Shown in pieces: positions 46,207 through 56,989 of a DNA stretch of 64,000 nucleotides. This DNA is from Tenrec ecaudatus (Eukaryota; Chordata; Mammalia; Afrosoricida; Tenrecidae): the NCBI RefSeq assembly GCF_050624435.1, contig NC_134531.1, positions 253,098,812 through 253,162,811 of the forward strand. The letters run 5' to 3'. A model generated the notes under the pieces. It searched no databases. It was not told the origin of the DNA and saw only the letters and a list, made by a program, of their open reading frames with translations. Positions within the stretch are counted from its first letter, which is position 1. Each line of letters starts with the position of its first letter. A program made the position numbers and the translations under genes.

Positions 46207-46700
46207 AAACCACTTCCTCAACCTACCTCATGCTGTGACCCTTTAACACAGTTCCTCATGTTGTGGTGACCCCCTACCATAAAATTATTTTCATTGCTAC
46301 TTCATAACGCTAATTTTGCTACTGTTATGATTCATAATGTAAATCTCTGATAAGCAGGATGTTAAAAAATTGAACATTGTTAAAAAATGGACCATATTAA
46401 AGCATAGTGATTCATCACAAAAATATATAATTATATATTGTGACATATTTATTTCTAATGACAAATAAAAGAAATGTTGTCTTGAAGCATGGTGTAGCAT
46501 GGCTATCAGTCTTCACCCAGGATACTCATCTGTGGGCGTATCTGCATGTGTGCGGACCCACCTGGAGACAGATAGAGGATCGGTGTCTCAGTTCCTAAGA
46601 CCATCGGAAATATGTGTTTTCCAATGGTCTTAGTCGACCCTTGTAAAAGGGGTTGTTCTAACCCCCAAAGGGGTCGCGACCCACAGGTTGAGAACCACTG
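46207..46700 (+). mobile_element. SPIN (hAT) nonautonomous DNA transposon, full-length form
   Basis: The right end GACCCACAGGTTGAGAACCACTG is the inverse of the SPIN left terminus. The left end is damaged (CACTTCCTCAACC). The interior follows SPIN order: CACAGTTCCTCATGTTGTGG, CATAAAATTATTTTCATTGC, AAAGCATAGTGATTCATCAC, GTGGGCGTATCTGCATGTG, ACCATCGGAAATATGTGTTTTCC and GGGGTCGCGACCCACAGG. It has no transposase, as expected for the short mobile form. The right flank CTCTAAGG matches the uninterrupted CTCTAATA of duplicon A at 12235-12242. The 66-codon frame 46612-46812 is accidental. Confidence 0.9.
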
Positions 46701-47814
46701 CTCTAAGGCGGGGTCAAAGGAGTCTGAAACGTTTTCCTGTTCATTTTACATTATATGTAAAAATGATGACAAAACAAACAAAAATGATGACAAGGATTTT
46801 AAAAGTAGATGAGCTATGTAAGAATCAGCAAAATGATTGCTACAAACTTTGGTGAGGGTCATTTGTTTAACTTCAGTGACCTACTGAGCATCTTTAATTA
46901 ATGTCATGTGGTTTCTGTGTTTGGAAGCATGAATCTCCCCGCTGAAATACACTGATGTAATTTCAGGAAAATCCCTTTAGAATTGGATGCAAACTGAAAT
47001 TTGCACTACAATTAGAATCACTGACCTATTACCAGTCTCCAAGACTTTCATTCTTTAATCCCAAAGGTTTTAAATCCAAGATTTATACTGAGAAATTCTA
47101 CTAGTCCTAACATCATAAGGCAAGTAACAAGCTGTTTATTAGTCCTATTTTTAAAAAGTACAGGTAAGGGGAAATATCCTAACTTACCTTGAATATTGAT
47201 ATCCAAATTTATTTACTGTTATTTCCATTAGTATTAGAGTTGTTTAGTGGGTTTTTTTTCTAGCTGCTGTCTACATTGAGGGCTATGGAAGCTAGGATGG
47301 GACAGAATACTGTCACTTAGCTTGGCTTTTTCTAATTACAAGGTAGAATTTAAAAATATACATTTGAGAGCACACAACGATTCCATTAAATAATTCATAT
47401 GTGTATTTAAAGTATTTCTAACTTAGCTGAATAATTTAATGTCTTATTAGTTAATATTTTAAAGTAAACAAAATATTTAGCCTTTGTCTTCATTTTTATA
47501 TTTTCATAAGTTAATTTCAATATTGTGGAAAATAAGGTCCTTTGAATATAGAGTTTACATGATTGGTATCTTCAGTTGAGATAGCCTGATGCTATCCGTA
47601 GATAATAACAGAAATAATCTTTTAACACCAAATAAAATTTGTTCTGAAAATTCTTCACAAGTGCTCCTCTTTTTCAAAGGACTAGAAACTAAAGTATAAA
47701 GGCAAACTTACTTTAATATTTTAAATTACAAACTATAGTAATCTAATTCAGAAAATCTTATCCTTTTCAAGCAAAGAAATAGAGTAGATAAGCTTGCAAA
47801 AAATGATTAATTTA

Positions 47815-47972
47815 TTCTGCAGACTGAGTTTATTCCGACCCATATGGGGTTTCCAAGGTTTTATAAATTTTTATAAGAGTAGCCTCACCTTCCTCCAGTT
47901 TGTGGATTTGATTTGCCAACCTTGTGGTTAGCAATCCAATGCTTAACCAAAGAATGCAACTAGGGTTCCTTG
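47815..47972 (-). mobile_element. AfroSINE
   Basis: Antisense AfroSINE: ACTGAGTTTATTCCGACCC, TTTCCAAGGTTTTATAAAT, TTGCCAACCTTGTGGTTAGC and the inverse 5' end ACTAGGGTTCCTTGG. It is private to duplicon B. Confidence 0.77.
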
Positions 47973-49280
47973 GTGGATATAATAATGTCACTAAGTTGTA
48001 TTCCTGAAAAATCTTGAATTGGCAAATGTTATTTGACATGTGTTTTTACAACAATGAAAATGAAGTTAATTCAAATAATAAAAAGACATCCTTTTTTCTC
48101 CAATAGTTTTCTAAATTTCCTTCCTTGGCTCTTATTTAAAGTAAATAATTTAAATTTTCAAAGGTCAAAGATTACCACTAGTATCACTGGATGATTATGA
48201 AAATAAATCACTTGGCCCAGGTGATAAAGCTAGACCACAGGTTTGAATGAATTCTGTCTCTGCAACATAGAATGTTACAACTGCTTTCCCAGATGAGGGT
48301 ACAGACAATCATAAATGTCAATTTAAAGAATTTGGATTTATCTTAGAGAAAACTAATATTGAAATATTCTTGGCAACATAACTTTTCTTCTGGCAGCATT
48401 ATGAAGTAGTGATCACTGAATTCCAATACAGGTGAATTGACCTGGAAATGATTAGGAGAATTTGACCTTAAATAAGTAATTGAACAATGGGGAGAGCTTC
48501 TCTGATACAGAGTAGTGGTCTCTACAGAACAAACTATAGAGGCTACATCATGAAAGTCTACCAAATCTCATCAGTTAACCATAGTTATTAGAGTTTGGTC
48601 GGCAAGCTTCAGACTAGAACACAGGTGAGCCTTGTGACTAGAAACAGGATGTATTCGGAAGGAGACAATAATATTCTAGTCACATGTAGGCTCAGAAAAT
48701 TTTCTCTAGAATAGAATTAGTTAATAAAGCATAGTAAGGAAATCAGTACGTATTTAGTTTCCTAGTTTTCAAATGCATTTTTCTTCAAAGAGGCTTCATC
48801 TAAAATGTAGTGACCTTTGTGAACTTTCTAAAGTATAATTTAACAAATTTAAAGTATCTGCTCTACTGTGATAGCATGTAAAAAAGTTTGATCAGTGGAA
48901 AAATTATCTATGTACAAGAAAATGAATTTTAAATATACTTTAAGGATGATCACTACAAGAACTGACACCGAAATACTGAAGAACACTGAATCAATAGCAG
49001 TTTCCAGTTATCCATTCTGCCCATATGATTTATAAGTACAATACTTTCATTAAAAGCATTTACTGGGAGTTATCAACGTGTAGGTGTGATCTTAAGCTTT
49101 ACCACTTGAGGTCATGTAAGGTGATACTTTGGGAAAACAGATATCTTCTGGAAGCATGTGTCCCTGTCTTTTAAGATAGCGCGGGAAAATTGAAGTAGTT
49201 GTGCTGCACCTGTTGTCCCAGAGAAATTTGAAGGAAAAATTACGTGCATAATCTACATTAAAATCTTCTTTCTCCATAAT
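47973..49280. other. 5' flank of the intact receptor gene
   Basis: This is noncoding and colinear with the upstream part of duplicon A. It would hold the 5' intron and possibly an upstream exon and promoter of the receptor, but neither can be pinpointed by eye. Confidence 0.4.
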
Positions 49281-49294
49281 CCCAATTTTAACAG
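49281..49294 (+). promoter_or_regulatory. Candidate 3' splice site of the receptor coding exon
   Basis: A pyrimidine-rich stretch (49264-49289, TCTTCTTTCTCC and CCCAATTTTA) ends in ACAG at 49291-49294, 9 bp before the start codon. Olfactory receptor genes usually have an intron in the 5' UTR with the whole protein in the last exon, so an acceptor just ahead of the ATG is expected. The pseudogene has a comparable ACATAG at 15601-15606. Confidence 0.5.
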
Positions 49295-49303
49295 AAAGAA
49301 GGC

Positions 49304-50242
49304 ATGACTGGGGTTAACTACTCCTTGTCAGCTGACTTTATCCTCATAGGATTTACTGATCGCCCAGATCTGAAGGCCCTGCTGTTTGTGGTGTTCTTTG
49401 TCATCTATCTGATCACCATGGTGGGCAATCTGGGGTTGGTGGTGTTGATTTCCATGGAGCGCCGTCTGCACACACCCATGTACATCTTCCTGGGCAACCT
49501 GGCTCTGATGGATGCCTGCTGCTCCTCTGCCATCACCCCAAAGATGTTACAGAACTTCTTTTCTGAGGACAGAATGATTTCCCTCCATGAATGCATGGCA
49601 CAGTTTTATTTTCTCTGCCTCGCTGAAACCGCAGACTGCGTTCTCCTGGCAGCAATGGCCTATGACCGCTACGTGGCCATATGCAGACCACTGCAGTACC
49701 ACACCATGATGTCAAAGCAACTCTGCATTCGGATGATCATAGGAGCTTATATAGCTGGGAATCTACATTCCATGATTCATGTAGGGTTTTTATTTAGGCT
49801 AACCTTCTGTGGGTCTCATCAGATCAATCACTTTTTTTGTGATGTTCTTCCATTATACAGACTCTCCTGTATTGATCCTTATCTCAATGAACTGATGATC
49901 CTTATATTTTCAGGATCAGTTCAAGTCTCCACTATTACCGTAGTCTTAATCTCTTATCTTTGCATACTTTACACCATTTTCCAAATGAATTCCAAAAAGG
50001 GAAGAGTCAAGGCCTTATCTACTTGTGCATCTCACTTTCTCTCTATCTCAATATTCTATGGCTCTCTTCTCATCATGTACATTCGGCCAAGTTCAGTTAC
50101 AGATGCGGATAAAGATATACCAATTGCTATATTTTATACTCTAGTAATCCCTTTATTAAACCCTTTTATCTATAGTCTAAGAAATAAGGAAATAATAAGC
50201 GTTATGAAAAAATTATTAAGAAGAGAAACCATATCAATCTGA
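49304..50242 (+). CDS. OR5K1-like: Olfactory receptor, OR5K subfamily, intact
   Basis: This 312-residue class II odorant receptor is a G-protein-coupled receptor of the olfactory cilia membrane that signals through the olfactory Gs-type protein and cAMP. It has every expected landmark: an N-glycosylation site NYS at 5-7, GN at 41-42 (TM1), LHTPMY at 55-60, [10 protein letters not shown] at 118-127 (end of TM3), the Cys97-Cys179 disulfide pair plus Cys169 and Cys189 of loop 2, SY at 217-218 (TM5), KALSTCASH at 236-244 (start of TM6) and [12 protein letters not shown] at 283-294 (TM7). Length is normal and there are no interruptions. TM1 to TM3 and the NLHSMIHVG segment are nearly those of OR5K1-4, so I place it there; which member is orthologous cannot be told by eye. 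The start is chosen because upstream sequence is an acceptor site and the position agrees with the family. Ligand unknown. Confidence 0.97.
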   Translation: MTGVNYSLSADFILIGFTDRPDLKALLFVVFFVIYLITMVGNLGLVVLISMERRLHTPMYIFLGNLALMDACCSSAITPKMLQNFFSEDRMISLHECMAQFYFLCLAETADCVLLAAMAYDRYVAICRPLQYHTMMSKQLCIRMIIGAYIAGNLHSMIHVGFLFRLTFCGSHQINHFFCDVLPLYRLSCIDPYLNELMILIFSGSVQVSTITVVLISYLCILYTIFQMNSKKGRVKALSTCASHFLSISIFYGSLLIMYIRPSSVTDADKDIPIAIFYTLVIPLLNPFIYSLRNKEIISVMKKLLRRETISI

Positions 50243-51270
50243 AACAAATATCCCCTGTGACTAATTGATTTTGATTAAACTTCTTTCAAAATCAAGATAC
50301 AGAGAAACTTAATATGAGGACTTTGTAAACCAAACAGTAAAGAGGAGGTTTAAATCATAAAATATAGAAATGTTTAAATAAGTTCTGAAAAGAAGTGTTC
50401 TGCTAAATGTATTTCAAATTCTAAACTCTTAGGAGGGAACTGAATTACTCCTCTTAAAGGAGAATTCGAAAATATTACATATTTTCATGTATTCAATAAA
50501 TCCTAAAAATATACAGGGTATATATGGGTAGCCTTCATTTAGTATGATTGACAAATAGTTGGGATCCCTAATCTTAATCTTACTATCTCACACACATTTA
50601 TTCTCATATATTATTTAAGCTATATCCTCTATTATAAATAAAGTATGCATTTGAATTTGATCCTTAATTTTCTTTGCATGGTTCAAGAGTTTAATTTTGA
50701 ATGTATATATATGAGAAATATATTAAAATGTGGCTATTTATGGCAAATGATTTGTCAATGTATCATTAATATAAATATTTTTTGAAATATTTATTTTGAT
50801 AAAATTTTAATTAGATTTATTAATTTGTTTTCATATAGTTTATCTTATGCTTATTTGTTTAGAGTTCTTTTTAGTAATTTGAGGTCTTTATTAACTGAGA
50901 TTTTCCCCATTTTTCTTTTGCATCTTCTTCATTTCCCTTTCCTGTTTTCTCTTTTTGCATTGCTATTTAAATATTTTCACTTGACTCTTGATATTTGATG
51001 TAAACTTTGTGGGGCCTAATAATAATAACTCACAGATTCATTTCATTTCAGTAAACATCCATGGAGAACTTCTTTGGGGACAATAATAAATGATGCTTGA
51101 ACCTCAAGAATTCTAGATAATCCTGAGGGGGAAAAAACAGTAAAGCTGAAAAAATTTTATTAAAATATTTGATCAAATATCAATATAATTAAAAGATTAT
51201 TTATAGATCAAGAACCAATAGATAGATCAGTGTGTAAATTGAATTAACATATGTAAATTTTTGTATAAAA
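50243..51270. other. 3' flank of the receptor gene
   Basis: AT-rich 3' flank, alignable with the pseudogene flank to about 50770. An AATAAA-type hexamer at about 50636-50641 could serve as polyadenylation signal. Beyond 50770 there is only AT-rich sequence. Confidence 0.45.
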
Positions 51271-51274
51271 ATGT

Positions 51275-51430
51275 GAGGACAAAAAGAGGAGCTGATGACA
51301 AGGACTCAAATAGAAAGTAAATGTTTAGAAAATAATGATGGCAACATATGTACAAATACACTTGATACAATTGATGTATAGTTTGTTATAAAAGCTGTAA
51401 GAGCCCCAATAAATATTTTATTAAAAATCA
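51275..51430 (+). mobile_element. LINE tail B, short
   Basis: AAAAAGAGGAGCTGATGAC start, GATGGCAACATATGTACAAAT, AAAGCTGTAAGAGCCCC and AATAAATATTTTATTAAAAA end. A 5'-truncated 3' end of about 155 bp. Confidence 0.77.
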
Positions 51431-53305
51431 TTTTTGTGTTAAATTATTACAATAAATCAGTAAACAAAGGATTGTTTAATAAATGGTCCTGTGCCCATTG
51501 GTTAACTATTTAATTGTTCCACTGTGTTAAAATCTGTATGCCTCCTTCATTCAAAGATTATTATAAACGTAATCTGTATTTTCTTTTATTCAGCGCATGA
51601 ATTTTTCTATACAGCACTTTAATTTGACCAGAATTCAGTTACAAGGTTTTGAATAATTGGTTACAAGTGAGAATGAGAAGAACATCTCCTCTTCCTCTCT
51701 CATCACATCCAATTTTCATACGATGGCAGCTCCATCTCTAAAGCACAGGTTGTCCTACTAAGGATGTTCCAGTTAGAACAAACTGTACATACAGCTGTCT
51801 GATTTCATTAATAATCTCTTTAGTAATATTTACTACATTCAATGGTGCAGGGCATAATTAACTAATGCTATCCTTCTCATACAAACTCCTAAACACAGAT
51901 GAAAATTTAAGGGATGAGAATATTTAATATTTAAATGTTAATATTTAAATTTTAAAATATAATAATAGTGGACACTGGAAAAACAGCAGAGATATTTGCA
52001 TTATGCTAGACCAACTTAGAGAGGACTCAACATAGAAACACTGGATTAAAAGATTAAAATTTTAAATATGAATTTTATTTCTCAATAAGCTCAATCAGGC
52101 TTCAGATGGTTTTGTCAGCAAAGATACCAGCCATTTAATCTAAATCTAATGAACTGTGGTGAGGGGAAAAGAGAGAACTCATGACCTCCAGAGAGAAGAG
52201 ATGGAAGTGGAGCACATCATTATGACACTAGGTCACTGTGTTGAGAACCTTCTGGAAGACTGAGAAAGAGTGTGCATTGCAGCACCTGAGAGATGGCGAG
52301 AGGTGGCAGAATATGATGGGTTGCAGAAACAGCAGAACCAGGAAATTGGCAGGAGATAATACAGTAAGCTTGCAGACCCTCAGAGAGATAAGAGTCCAGT
52401 GCTTTCAGGCAGAGACTTGCTGGCAGAGTGGGTGCATCTGGGTAGTTGGTGGGGTTGGGTTTAGTGATCCATGATGCTATGCCAAAGTTTAATATGTGAA
52501 TAGGCTGCCTCTGGACACTTGTCAGCAGGGCAGAGGCTGACAGGTCATTGGACTGAGGATTAGAGAAGGACCTATCTGTAGATGCCATTAAAATGAAGTA
52601 ATCCTGATAGAAGAACCGTATACTGAGTATTCCTGAGCACTAAATGCAAATTCTAGCTAGTTGCTTCTTTACACAAAATAGTAAGAAGAAATAAAGAAAG
52701 AACTGAGAACCATGGAAAGTTAATCATGTCAATGTAATCTTTTACATTGTTAATCAACAAAAAATGAGCACCCTTTGAAGGTTTTTTTATGATTATGAAA
52801 TCAAAATAAATCAGAAGGACCCAAATTAGGGCTATTAGGAAGATGCCAAATGATTTGCAATTGAACTTTTCACAAATTGCCCTTATTTTATAACAAGAAT
52901 TAGCATGAATAATGGAGAAGAACTCTCAGATGTAAGTTTCCCTAGAGACATCTTTGGCTGAGGCTTTAGCTACCTTTCTGGAATCACTCATATTAAGCAG
53001 ATGATTGTAGGAGGCATCTGACTGATCAAGGTGCTTACTAATGGGTGACCATTTAGTCCCCTGTGCCTCTGTGTCTTCTCAGACAAAAGCCTTGCAAAAT
53101 GACTGTTATTTGTGACTTTGCTGCTAAAAACATTGAGAGATAACTCAGTTATTTAAGATCTCTTTGAGGGTATCTTGAATCTTGCATATCCCTGTGATTG
53201 TCTTTGAACCTAGTGCTTTTATTATTCTAAGGTTAAGAAACTGTGACTAGTTAAGTAACATTTGCATAGATAAGAGTTTAGGATTGTTTAAGTTTTGATG
53301 TTTGT
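51431..53305. other. Unassigned; GC-richer patch at 52140-52600
   Basis: About 1.9 kb without a recognisable gene. The part 52140-52600 is purine-rich and holds a 122-codon minus-strand frame (52220-52588) that has no domain and looks like an unrecognised repeat, perhaps LTR-derived. The rest is AT-rich. Confidence 0.35.
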
Positions 53306-53309
53306 TTTG

Positions 53310-53850
53310 TAATCAATTCCCTTGTGTAAGAAGAATATAAAAACCAAGCTTCAAATATACAGGACAATTCAGTCCATCAGATTGGAGTCCTCCAGAGCCC
53401 ATGCTTTGTACATACCTCTTTCTTTTCCTTTCATCCCCACGCCTCATTTCGAACCCTGCTTGATTCAGGATAGCTGGTCTAATCCCCCGCAGATGATACT
53501 GCTGTTCTTTGGTCCTATAGAAAGTCAACAAGCAGAATGCCCCAAGCATCACAAAACAAATTGTCACCATGACCTTTGCTCTTGAACAGGTCACTGTGGA
53601 ATCACTTCCACATTTTTGTAGACATTGCTTTGATTGTCCATTGAGTTCAAGACTGTGTTGATACAACTCCTTGAACCAGTTGAAATGTTCTTGGTGCTGG
53701 CTGTTGTGGCTTCTGCTAATCGTTTCTCTTCTTCCATTAAACACGGACCAGATTTTTCCTCAAAATTTGATGTAGATATTCTGCCCCTGTGGGCTTCAAC
53801 TTCAACATTCTCCCATCCCTTAAAACAAGTTATCCATTTATAAACTGCTG
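53310..53850 (-). other. Unidentified coding-like segment (possible old retrocopy or transposon remnant)
   Basis: A 143-codon minus-strand frame (53313-53744) includes a hydrophobic stretch (VMVTICFVMLGAFCLLTFY) and a basic stretch. Another minus-strand frame just upstream reads EEEKRLAEATTAST. Composition differs from the AT-rich surroundings. I do not recognise the protein. It could be a decayed retrocopy, a DNA-transposon remnant or chance. No duplication or poly(A) is seen at the edges. Confidence 0.25.
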
Positions 53851-53917
53851 GATTTCTAAAAACATTATCAACATAAACTTTGTAACATCAATGCTTTCAC
53901 CATTATTCAACTACTCT

Positions 53918-54384
53918 TTTTTTTTTCTTCTTTTACATTTTATTAGGGACTCATACAACTCTTACCACAATCCATACATATACATACATCAATTGTATAA
54001 AGCACATCCATACATTCCCTGCCCCAATCATTCTCAAGGCATTTGCTCTCCACTTAAGCCCCTTGCATCAGGTCCTCTTTTTTATCCCCTCCTCCCTCCC
54101 CATTCCCCCCTCCCTCATATGCCCTTGGTAATTTATACATCGTTGTTTTGTCATATCTTGCCCTATCCAGAGTCTCCCTTCCCCCCTTCTCTGCTGTCCC
54201 TCTCCCAGGGAAGAGGTCACATGTGGATCCTTGTAATCAGTTCCCCCTTTCCAACCCACTCACCCTCCACTCTCCCAGCATCGTCCCTCACACCCTTGGT
54301 CCTGAAGGTATCATCCACCCTGGATTCCCTGTACCTCCAACCCTCATATGCACCAGTGTACAGCCTGGATAGGACAGAGGCTGT
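53918..54384 (-). mobile_element. LINE tail B with target-site duplication
   Basis: Antisense tail B: T-run at 53918-53928, ATTTTATTAGGGACTCATAC, the ATTGTATAAAGCACATCC block, a C/T-rich centre (54080-54260), and truncation at CAGCCTGGATAGGACAGAGG. The direct repeats ATTCAACTACTCT (53905-53917) and ATTCAACTATTCT (54385-54397) differ at one base and mark a fairly recent insertion. The 205-codon frame 53789-54406 runs through this antisense sequence and is not a gene. Confidence 0.86.
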
Positions 54385-54399
54385 ATTCAACTATTCTTC

Positions 54400-54665
54400 A
54401 CCATAAATTTGATGTGAGTTCTTGCTTCAGAGTTAGCAGAATTCATGTTGATCTACTTGGGGCTCTTTTCAAACTGGTGTGCTATTCTTCTTACTATAGA
54501 TTCTGTTGAAACACACTATACTATTAGTATAAGTTTATTTATTTTTCTGGAAAATTTAAAATTTAAAAACTTAGTCCATCCATTTTTTCACAGTATGTAT
54601 TTCGCATGAACAGATCCCTCATATAACCATATATGAAGATCCCTCATATAACCTCATAAAACCTC
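54400..54665. other. No feature recognised
   Basis: Short AT-rich stretch. It includes a local duplicate of GATCCCTCATATAACC (about 54614 and 54640). Confidence 0.4.
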
Positions 54666-54669
54666 ACTT

Positions 54670-54852
54670 CCATTAAGCTAGTCCCTGCCTAGAGGGCAGC
54701 TTAGAACTACTCCTGTGGGTTTCCAAAATTGTGATATTTTTACCAGAGCAGGAAGCCTCATCTTTTGCACAAGCTGCTGGTGATTTCGAACTGCTGAGCG
54801 CATGGTTAGCAGCCCAATATATTGCCCTCTACACCACTAAGGTACTTCAAGC
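54670..54852 (-). mobile_element. AfroSINE
   Basis: Antisense AfroSINE: AGGGCAGCTTAGAACTACTCC, GTGGGTTTCCAAAATTGTG, GAGCAGGAAGCCTCATC, GCTGGTGATTTCGAACTGCTGAGC and CACCACTAAGGTACTTC follow the inverse order of the SINE. Confidence 0.78.
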
Positions 54853-55263
54853 ATACTCGTATTAAATTTCTTTTTGATTAACCCACAATAATATTAAACA
54901 CATGGTATCAATTTGTGAGGTTACAAAAATACCTATTTTTCCTTACACGGATCAAGCCTGTGGTGGTTTTCTAGCAGCAATATTCTGTTTGTCAAGTTCA
55001 TTCTACTTGTATTGCTTTAAAATATAGCTTAGCTATCTGTGAAATGCCTGGCTCACATTTTATCCTTAATTTTATTGAAAATATTGATGTATAGTGATCT
55101 TGTTGAGAAATCAAGGCAAATCAGACATCTGTCTTTGAAAATTAAATTCGGTTTCTTAACTAATTCTGCATTGTGACTTTGCTTTATCTTTAATTTCGCT
55201 TTACTTATTTTACTTTGAGCAAGATATAGGCCCAGGCAGACACACTACAAGGAACCTCTATAA

Positions 55264-55482
55264 CAGGGGTAGCAACTTTCTACCTGTGGGCTGCATCATT
55301 AAGATCAGCTAACATCACACACCTCGCCAAGGGGAAGCTACTCTAGCCATCAGATTAGGGCTAAGGAAATCAAACAATAGGCTAAATGTAGAAGGCTAAT
55401 TTTTAAGTCGATATTTTTGTATGGTGCATGAATGATGATCAAAGTAACCAAATGGCTTCAGAAACAGTACTTTCCACCCTGG
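55264..55482 (+). mobile_element. Small hAT-type DNA transposon (MITE)
   Basis: This is about 219 bp between near-identical 8-mers CTCTATAA (55256-55263) and CTCTACAA (55483-55490), a hAT-style target duplication with the CTCTA core. The ends CAGGGGTAGCAACTTTC and ACAGTACTTTCCACCCTG are imperfect inverted repeats, and the left end continues ACCTGTGGGCTGCAT. No transposase is present. It resembles OposCharlie-like nonautonomous elements, but I cannot name the family. Confidence 0.62.
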
Positions 55483-55639
55483 CTCTACAACAAAGTCACA
55501 AGAGAATCCGTTCATCAAGTACAGATGACAATTTGGGTACCCAATTTCAGGGGAAAGAATAGAGAAGTGGCTTCAATAGTGACTAGAAAAATAACTGACT
55601 AAACCTGGCCAAAGAAGAGACAGAAAGGTGATAAAGGAC

Positions 55640-56380
55640 GGGCAGGTGAATTGTCAGCTACCCTGATGCAGCATGGCCATCTGGAGCTTCAGAAAGAAAA
55701 TCCCCTGTGGAGTGTTAGGTGGTTGCAAACTGCTGACCTTTGGGTTAGCAGCCCACTGTGTAGCACAGTACACCACAGAGAAAAGGAGGTGATGAAATCC
55801 ATAGATCCACGGAAACAATTAGTCCGGTGGACTATGGGCCTCACCAGCATCCATATCCACAATCCTCAGAGCAGAAGAACTGGATGCTGCCTGGCTATCA
55901 CTGCAACGGCTCTGCACAGTCACATAAAACGCTTCGTATTAAAGAAAATGTGGAGCAAAATTAAAGTCATAGAAAAGATGAGGCTCATTATTTCCATAGA
56001 GACTGGTGGGATTCCTAAGACTATGACTAGTACTCTGTATACCCTTCAGCGTGGAACCGAAATCACCCCTGTGACTCATTCTTCAACCAAACTATAGGCA
56101 GGTCTACAAGGGTGACAGTAAGATTAGTGTGGCACACTCATTAAAATAACTAAGCATTTAAGATCCAAAAGGCGGCACTTACCAAAGACAAAATTGAGAT
56201 TGTTTTGAAGGCAGAACGGGAACAGGAAACACAGAAAGGAAATGGGATGAGTGCTAGTTCGCTGAGAGGATCACAGTGAATGAAATGAAACACAATGTGT
56301 GCGAATTGATTGATGTAAGAATGATGATTTGCTTTGTGAACTTTTACTCAATTCCCGATTTAAAAAAAAATTTATAAAAA
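55640..56380 (+). mobile_element. LINE tail C (afrotherian type), interrupted by an AfroSINE
   Basis: From 55795 on (ATAGATCCACGG, GGTGGACTATGGGCCTCACC, AGCAGAAGAACTGGATGCTGCCTGGCTATC) it reads like a 3' region common in elephant and other afrotherians. It continues through a glutamine/lysine-biased stretch to GTGTGCGAATTGATTGATG and an A-rich end near 56370. It is probably an L1 3' UTR of the afrotherian stem. The 148-codon frame 55651-56097 is accidental. Confidence 0.52.
55670..55790 (-). mobile_element. AfroSINE fragment
   Basis: AATCCCCTGTGGAG, GCAAACTGCTGACCTTTGGGTTAGCAGCCC and AGCACAGTACACCACAGAG are the antisense 5' half of the SINE. The 3' half is missing or too diverged to see. Confidence 0.65.
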
Positions 56381-56412
56381 AAATTTTTTTTCAAGAAAGA
56401 AAACTTTATAGT

Positions 56413-56865
56413 TAGTTGTTGGCCTTTAAGGGTGATTTTCAGTCCAGTCTGTTTGGGCACCAGGACCTGGCACCAAAGTCCACTTTCAGCATTCCCTGGG
56501 GACCTTGCTGCTACATTCCCTTGCTGTTCTGCTGCACTCCCCCAGTGCTTTGCCTCGGTGTGGTGGGATTAGGTCAGGTGCAATTCCCACACTGTGTCTC
56601 CGGTGCTGTCCCCTGTATCGCCCTTAGTCACTGAGGGGCATCATGTCTCATAGTGGGGCCAGCCATGTTGTCTTCTCTGTGGACTGCCTGCTCTAATCAG
56701 GAACATCATCCTCGTGGCCTGGTGGGCCAGGCTGTGCTCCACTCTCTCCTCTCCCCCTTCATGTGCTCCCGTCTGCTCTGATCAGACATCTCCCTCTCTG
56801 AAGCTGCAGAATCAACATTGTCCTTTGAAACAAACTCTGCTGTGGGCAGGGGCCCGATAAAAAAT
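56413..56865 (+). mobile_element. LINE tail B, upstream block only
   Basis: This GC-rich segment (GCACCAGGACCTGGCACC, GTGCTTTGCCTCGGTGTGG, TGTGTCTCCGGTGCTGTCCCC) is homologous, in opposite orientation, to the far end of the tail B copy at 17318-18320 (about 18170-18320). This places it upstream in the same LINE. The 72-codon frame here is not a gene. Confidence 0.48.
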
Positions 56866-56989
56866 TTAATGAGAAATTCAGGATGGAACTAGCTTGATTA
56901 CAGTCTACTTGGAAATTTAAACTCATCTTGGTTTCCAATATTTAACCTGGGATTTATACAAATTCTGCAAAAGACCTCATTAAATTCAT

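Larger units (their letters stand above)
43920..50770 (+). repeat. Segmental duplicon B (paralogue of 11640-17130)
   Basis: This is the second copy of the receptor unit and contains the intact gene. Private insertions lengthen it: the AfroSINE and LINE block 44373-46026, SPIN at 46207-46700 and AfroSINE at 47815-47972. The insertions of duplicon A are absent here. Alignment with A is good around the receptor and from 46715 to 47770 and weaker in between. Confidence 0.78.

Noticed and set aside
49405-49715. Minus-strand frames opposite the receptor gene
   Set aside because: Shadows of the receptor coding sequence, with no homology of their own.
55651-56097. A 148-codon plus-strand open frame
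   Set aside because: It runs through an antisense AfroSINE and then an afrotherian LINE-type 3' region, so it is composite repeat sequence.
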